In this document: one piece after another, positions 9,900 to 11,490 of the stretch
Layout: the number at the start of each line of letters is the position of its first letter
How positions within the stretch are numbered: position 1 is the stretch's first letter
Origin: Burkholderiaceae bacterium
GTDB taxonomy: Bacteria > Pseudomonadota > Gammaproteobacteria > Burkholderiales > Burkholderiaceae_C
Length of the DNA stretch: 11,490 nucleotides
NCBI GenBank assembly: GCA_023260315.1
Contig: JALQVQ010000156.1
Location: 1 to 11,490 of the forward strand
Direction: 5' to 3'
Program-made: the position numbers and the translations under genes
The notes under the pieces: model-generated
Seen by the model: the letters and a program-made list of their open reading frames with translations, nothing else
Told to the model about the DNA's origin: nothing
Database searches by the model: none

Positions 9900-11490
9900 T
9901 TGGCTTTCTCCATCATATCGATCACGCGGCAATCGCTGCACATGCTGAGACGCGCAATGGCGTCACCTGAAAACGCCGCATGGCCACCGACGCGCGCAAG
10001 CATGGCCTTCATGACCGCTTCGGTTGCAAACGGCTTGCTGCAACGCACACACTGGAATGGGCGACTCTCATGCAACGTCTGTTCGGTCCGACGAGCCGTT
10101 AAGTCACTCAAGCGTGGCGCCAATGCCAGGGCATCTTCTGGACAGGTCTGGACGCATAAGCCGCACTGAACACAGTCGCGCTCAAGCAGGCGCAGCATCG
10201 GCTTATCGCCACCGTCTTTCAACGCGGATTGCGGACACGCACCGACGCAAGACATGCACAGCGTGCAGGCATCGGTATTGATGGCTAAGCCACCCAAAGG
10301 CGCGCCCGCTGGCAAACTCACAGGCAATACAGCAGGGGTGCGGGCGGCGTCGGGCACCACGTGATCCATGAGGTGTGCAATCGCGGCCTCAAGGGCTTGG
10401 CGCTTGTCTTTGCCCACGGCAAATGTGGCACGCTGCGTCACCCACATCGGACGCTTCGCCTGCTGCTGCATCGCCCCATCGAGCGCCTCCGGCGTCGACG
10501 CCTGAATCAACGCAATACGGTCAGGCTCGCCACCCAAGGCAACAACCAGCGCCTGGACCCAGCTCACTTGCGTTGTCAATGCGTCGCGATAAGAGGTCGC
10601 CTCTTCACCGCTCAACAAAATAGAGACGCGGGACGCGCCGTAAGCCAAAGCGGCCAACCAAAGCTCAGGCCCCGTTGACGCAATGTGATGTTGCCCCAGC
10701 GGGATCACACGTGCCGGCAATCCCTTGGCACGCTTGGTGACAGCCATTTGGCCCAAACGATTAATCAACGCCGTACCACCGACGTTCGCGTCCTCACTGT
10801 GCAACAGCAATTCGGGTGCTTTAAGGCCTGCTTCAACCGCCGTTTGCAGAGCGGTACGCATGACGCGCGAGGCGTAATCAGCGGCGGGATAGGCATAGCG
10901 CATGGCACCGCTTGGACAGACGGTGCTGCACGCGCCGCACCCCATGCACAGGTTCGGGTTGACTTCAACACGCCCTTTCCCGTTAACCAGCAGGGAGCTG
11001 ATGGCATTGGTGGAGCAAACGTCAATGCAGTTCGAACAACCCACCGTGTTGTTACGGCCATGAGCGCACATGGACGCCTCATAGGTGAAGTAACGTGGTT
11101 TCTCGAAGCGACCGATCCACTCGTGTAAGTCTGCAACGGCATCAACGCCGCCCAGCACATCGGTGACGTGGCGGTAGCCCGGTGGCTTGTCATGCGCCGA
11201 AACAATGCTGGTGTCACTCATGTCGATGATCAGGTCAGCCGCCTGGTCACGCGACTCGTCCGTCCGATCAAAACGAATCGCACCCACACGCTCACAAGCG
11301 ACTTCACAGGCACCGCTGCGATCGCACAGGTTGGTCTGCACTTGCAGCAAACTGTTGATGGCACCCGACGGGCACGCCGCAGCGCAGGCGTTACAACGCG
11401 TACACAACTCGAGATCAATCGCGTTACGCTGCGTCCATTGCACCGCGTATTTACCCAAATGGCCTTTGATTTGAACGTCATCACCACTCA
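9896..11490 (-). CDS. Multi-cluster ferredoxin-like iron-sulfur protein, formate dehydrogenase-linked (5' end outside window)
   Basis: At least 520 residues, numbered here from a TTG at 11458. The frame stays open to the window edge with no ATG, so the true start is probably upstream and the gene partial. Four classic CX2CX2CX3CP sites lie at Cys19-29, 171-181, 398-408 and 429-439; less regular sets are Cys45/51/55 and Cys131/141/144/148. This suggests at least four [4Fe-4S] clusters, perhaps five or six. Residues 200-390 lack cysteine and look alpha/beta. The C-terminus has CVRC (470-473) and CSDC (507-510), a possible zinc- or Fe-S-binding pair, before the stop. There is no membrane helix or visible signal peptide in the part present. 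Its stop overlaps the chaperone ATG by 4 bases. By context it serves electron transfer or assembly for a formate dehydrogenase; its actual partner and role are unknown. Confidence 0.85.
   Translation of the reverse strand, partial: SGDDVQIKGHLGKYAVQWTQRNAIDLELCTRCNACAAACPSGAINSLLQVQTNLCDRSGACEVACERVGAIRFDRTDESRDQAADLIIDMSDTSIVSAHDKPPGYRHVTDVLGGVDAVADLHEWIGRFEKPRYFTYEASMCAHGRNNTVGCSNCIDVCSTNAISSLLVNGKGRVEVNPNLCMGCGACSTVCPSGAMRYAYPAADYASRVMRTALQTAVEAGLKAPELLLHSEDANVGGTALINRLGQMAVTKRAKGLPARVIPLGQHHIASTGPELWLAALAYGASRVSILLSGEEATSYRDALTTQVSWVQALVVALGGEPDRIALIQASTPEALDGAMQQQAKRPMWVTQRATFAVGKDKRQALEAAIAHLMDHVVPDAARTPAVLPVSLPAGAPLGGLAINTDACTLCMSCVGACPQSALKDGGDKPMLRLLERDCVQCGLCVQTCPEDALALAPRLSDLTARRTEQTLHESRPFQCVRCSKPFATEAVMKAMLARVGGHAAFSGDAIARLSMCSDCRVIDMMEKAK
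9908..9911 (-). promoter_or_regulatory. Ribosome binding site that fixes the chaperone start
   Basis: GGAG on the minus strand, inside the last codons of the Fe-S protein gene, is followed by 8 nt and then the ATG at 9899. It supports this shorter start for the TorD-like chaperone over the in-frame ATG at 9941. Confidence 0.75.

Noticed and set aside
9900..9941. Upstream start (ATG at 9941) for the TorD-like chaperone
   Set aside because: It would overlap the Fe-S gene by 46 bases and add a basic, unconserved 14-residue stretch; the ATG at 9899 has a good ribosome site and the ATGA overlap used elsewhere in the operon.

Overview
The window looks like chromosomal DNA of a betaproteobacterium, most likely of the order Burkholderiales. 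The evidence is the contiguous order pyrG-kdsA-eno-ftsB, the moderately GC-rich coding style, and a formate-dehydrogenase maturation cluster of a kind known from that group. The assignment comes from gene order and protein motifs only; no database was searched. The window is almost entirely coding, and no stretch over 300 bases lacks a gene. I see no rRNA, tRNA, CRISPR array, insertion sequence or phage gene.

Left half, + strand (about 60-4989): a compact housekeeping operon behind a perfect TATAAT box. It encodes CTP synthase (pyrG), KDO-8-phosphate synthase of the metal-dependent type (kdsA), enolase (eno), the divisome protein FtsB, and a P-loop protein resembling the nicotinamide-riboside-kinase domain of NadR, with a cysteine-rich tail. 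Spacings shrink along the operon (27, 16, 6 and 1 nt), and the last gene can only start at a TTG.

Right half, - strand (11490 down to 5002, converging on the first operon with 12 bp between them): seven tightly packed genes that all point to building a molybdenum- or tungsten-dependent enzyme, most probably a formate dehydrogenase. In transcription order they are a multi-cluster iron-sulfur protein (5' end beyond the window), a TorD/DmsD-type chaperone, MobA (makes the guanine-dinucleotide form of the cofactor), FdhD (cofactor sulfuration for formate dehydrogenase), TupB and TupC (tungstate ABC importer permease and ATPase) and MoeA (metal insertion into molybdopterin). Junctions are 4-bp ATGA overlaps or 15-16 nt gaps. 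Together they cover oxyanion import (TupBC), metal insertion (MoeA), nucleotide addition (MobA), sulfuration (FdhD), apoenzyme holding (TorD-like) and probably electron transfer or Fe-S support (the ferredoxin-like protein). The catalytic subunit is not in the window.

Points worth a second look: tupBC without the binding-protein gene tupA; an FdhD that keeps only the first cysteine of its CxxC loop; the modular Fe-S protein, whose central cysteine-free domain may be a degenerate MvhD/FlpD-like module; the NadR-kinase-like gene coupled to ftsB; and a C8 homopolymer at a key motif of moeA. I found no clearly new system; these are variations on known families.
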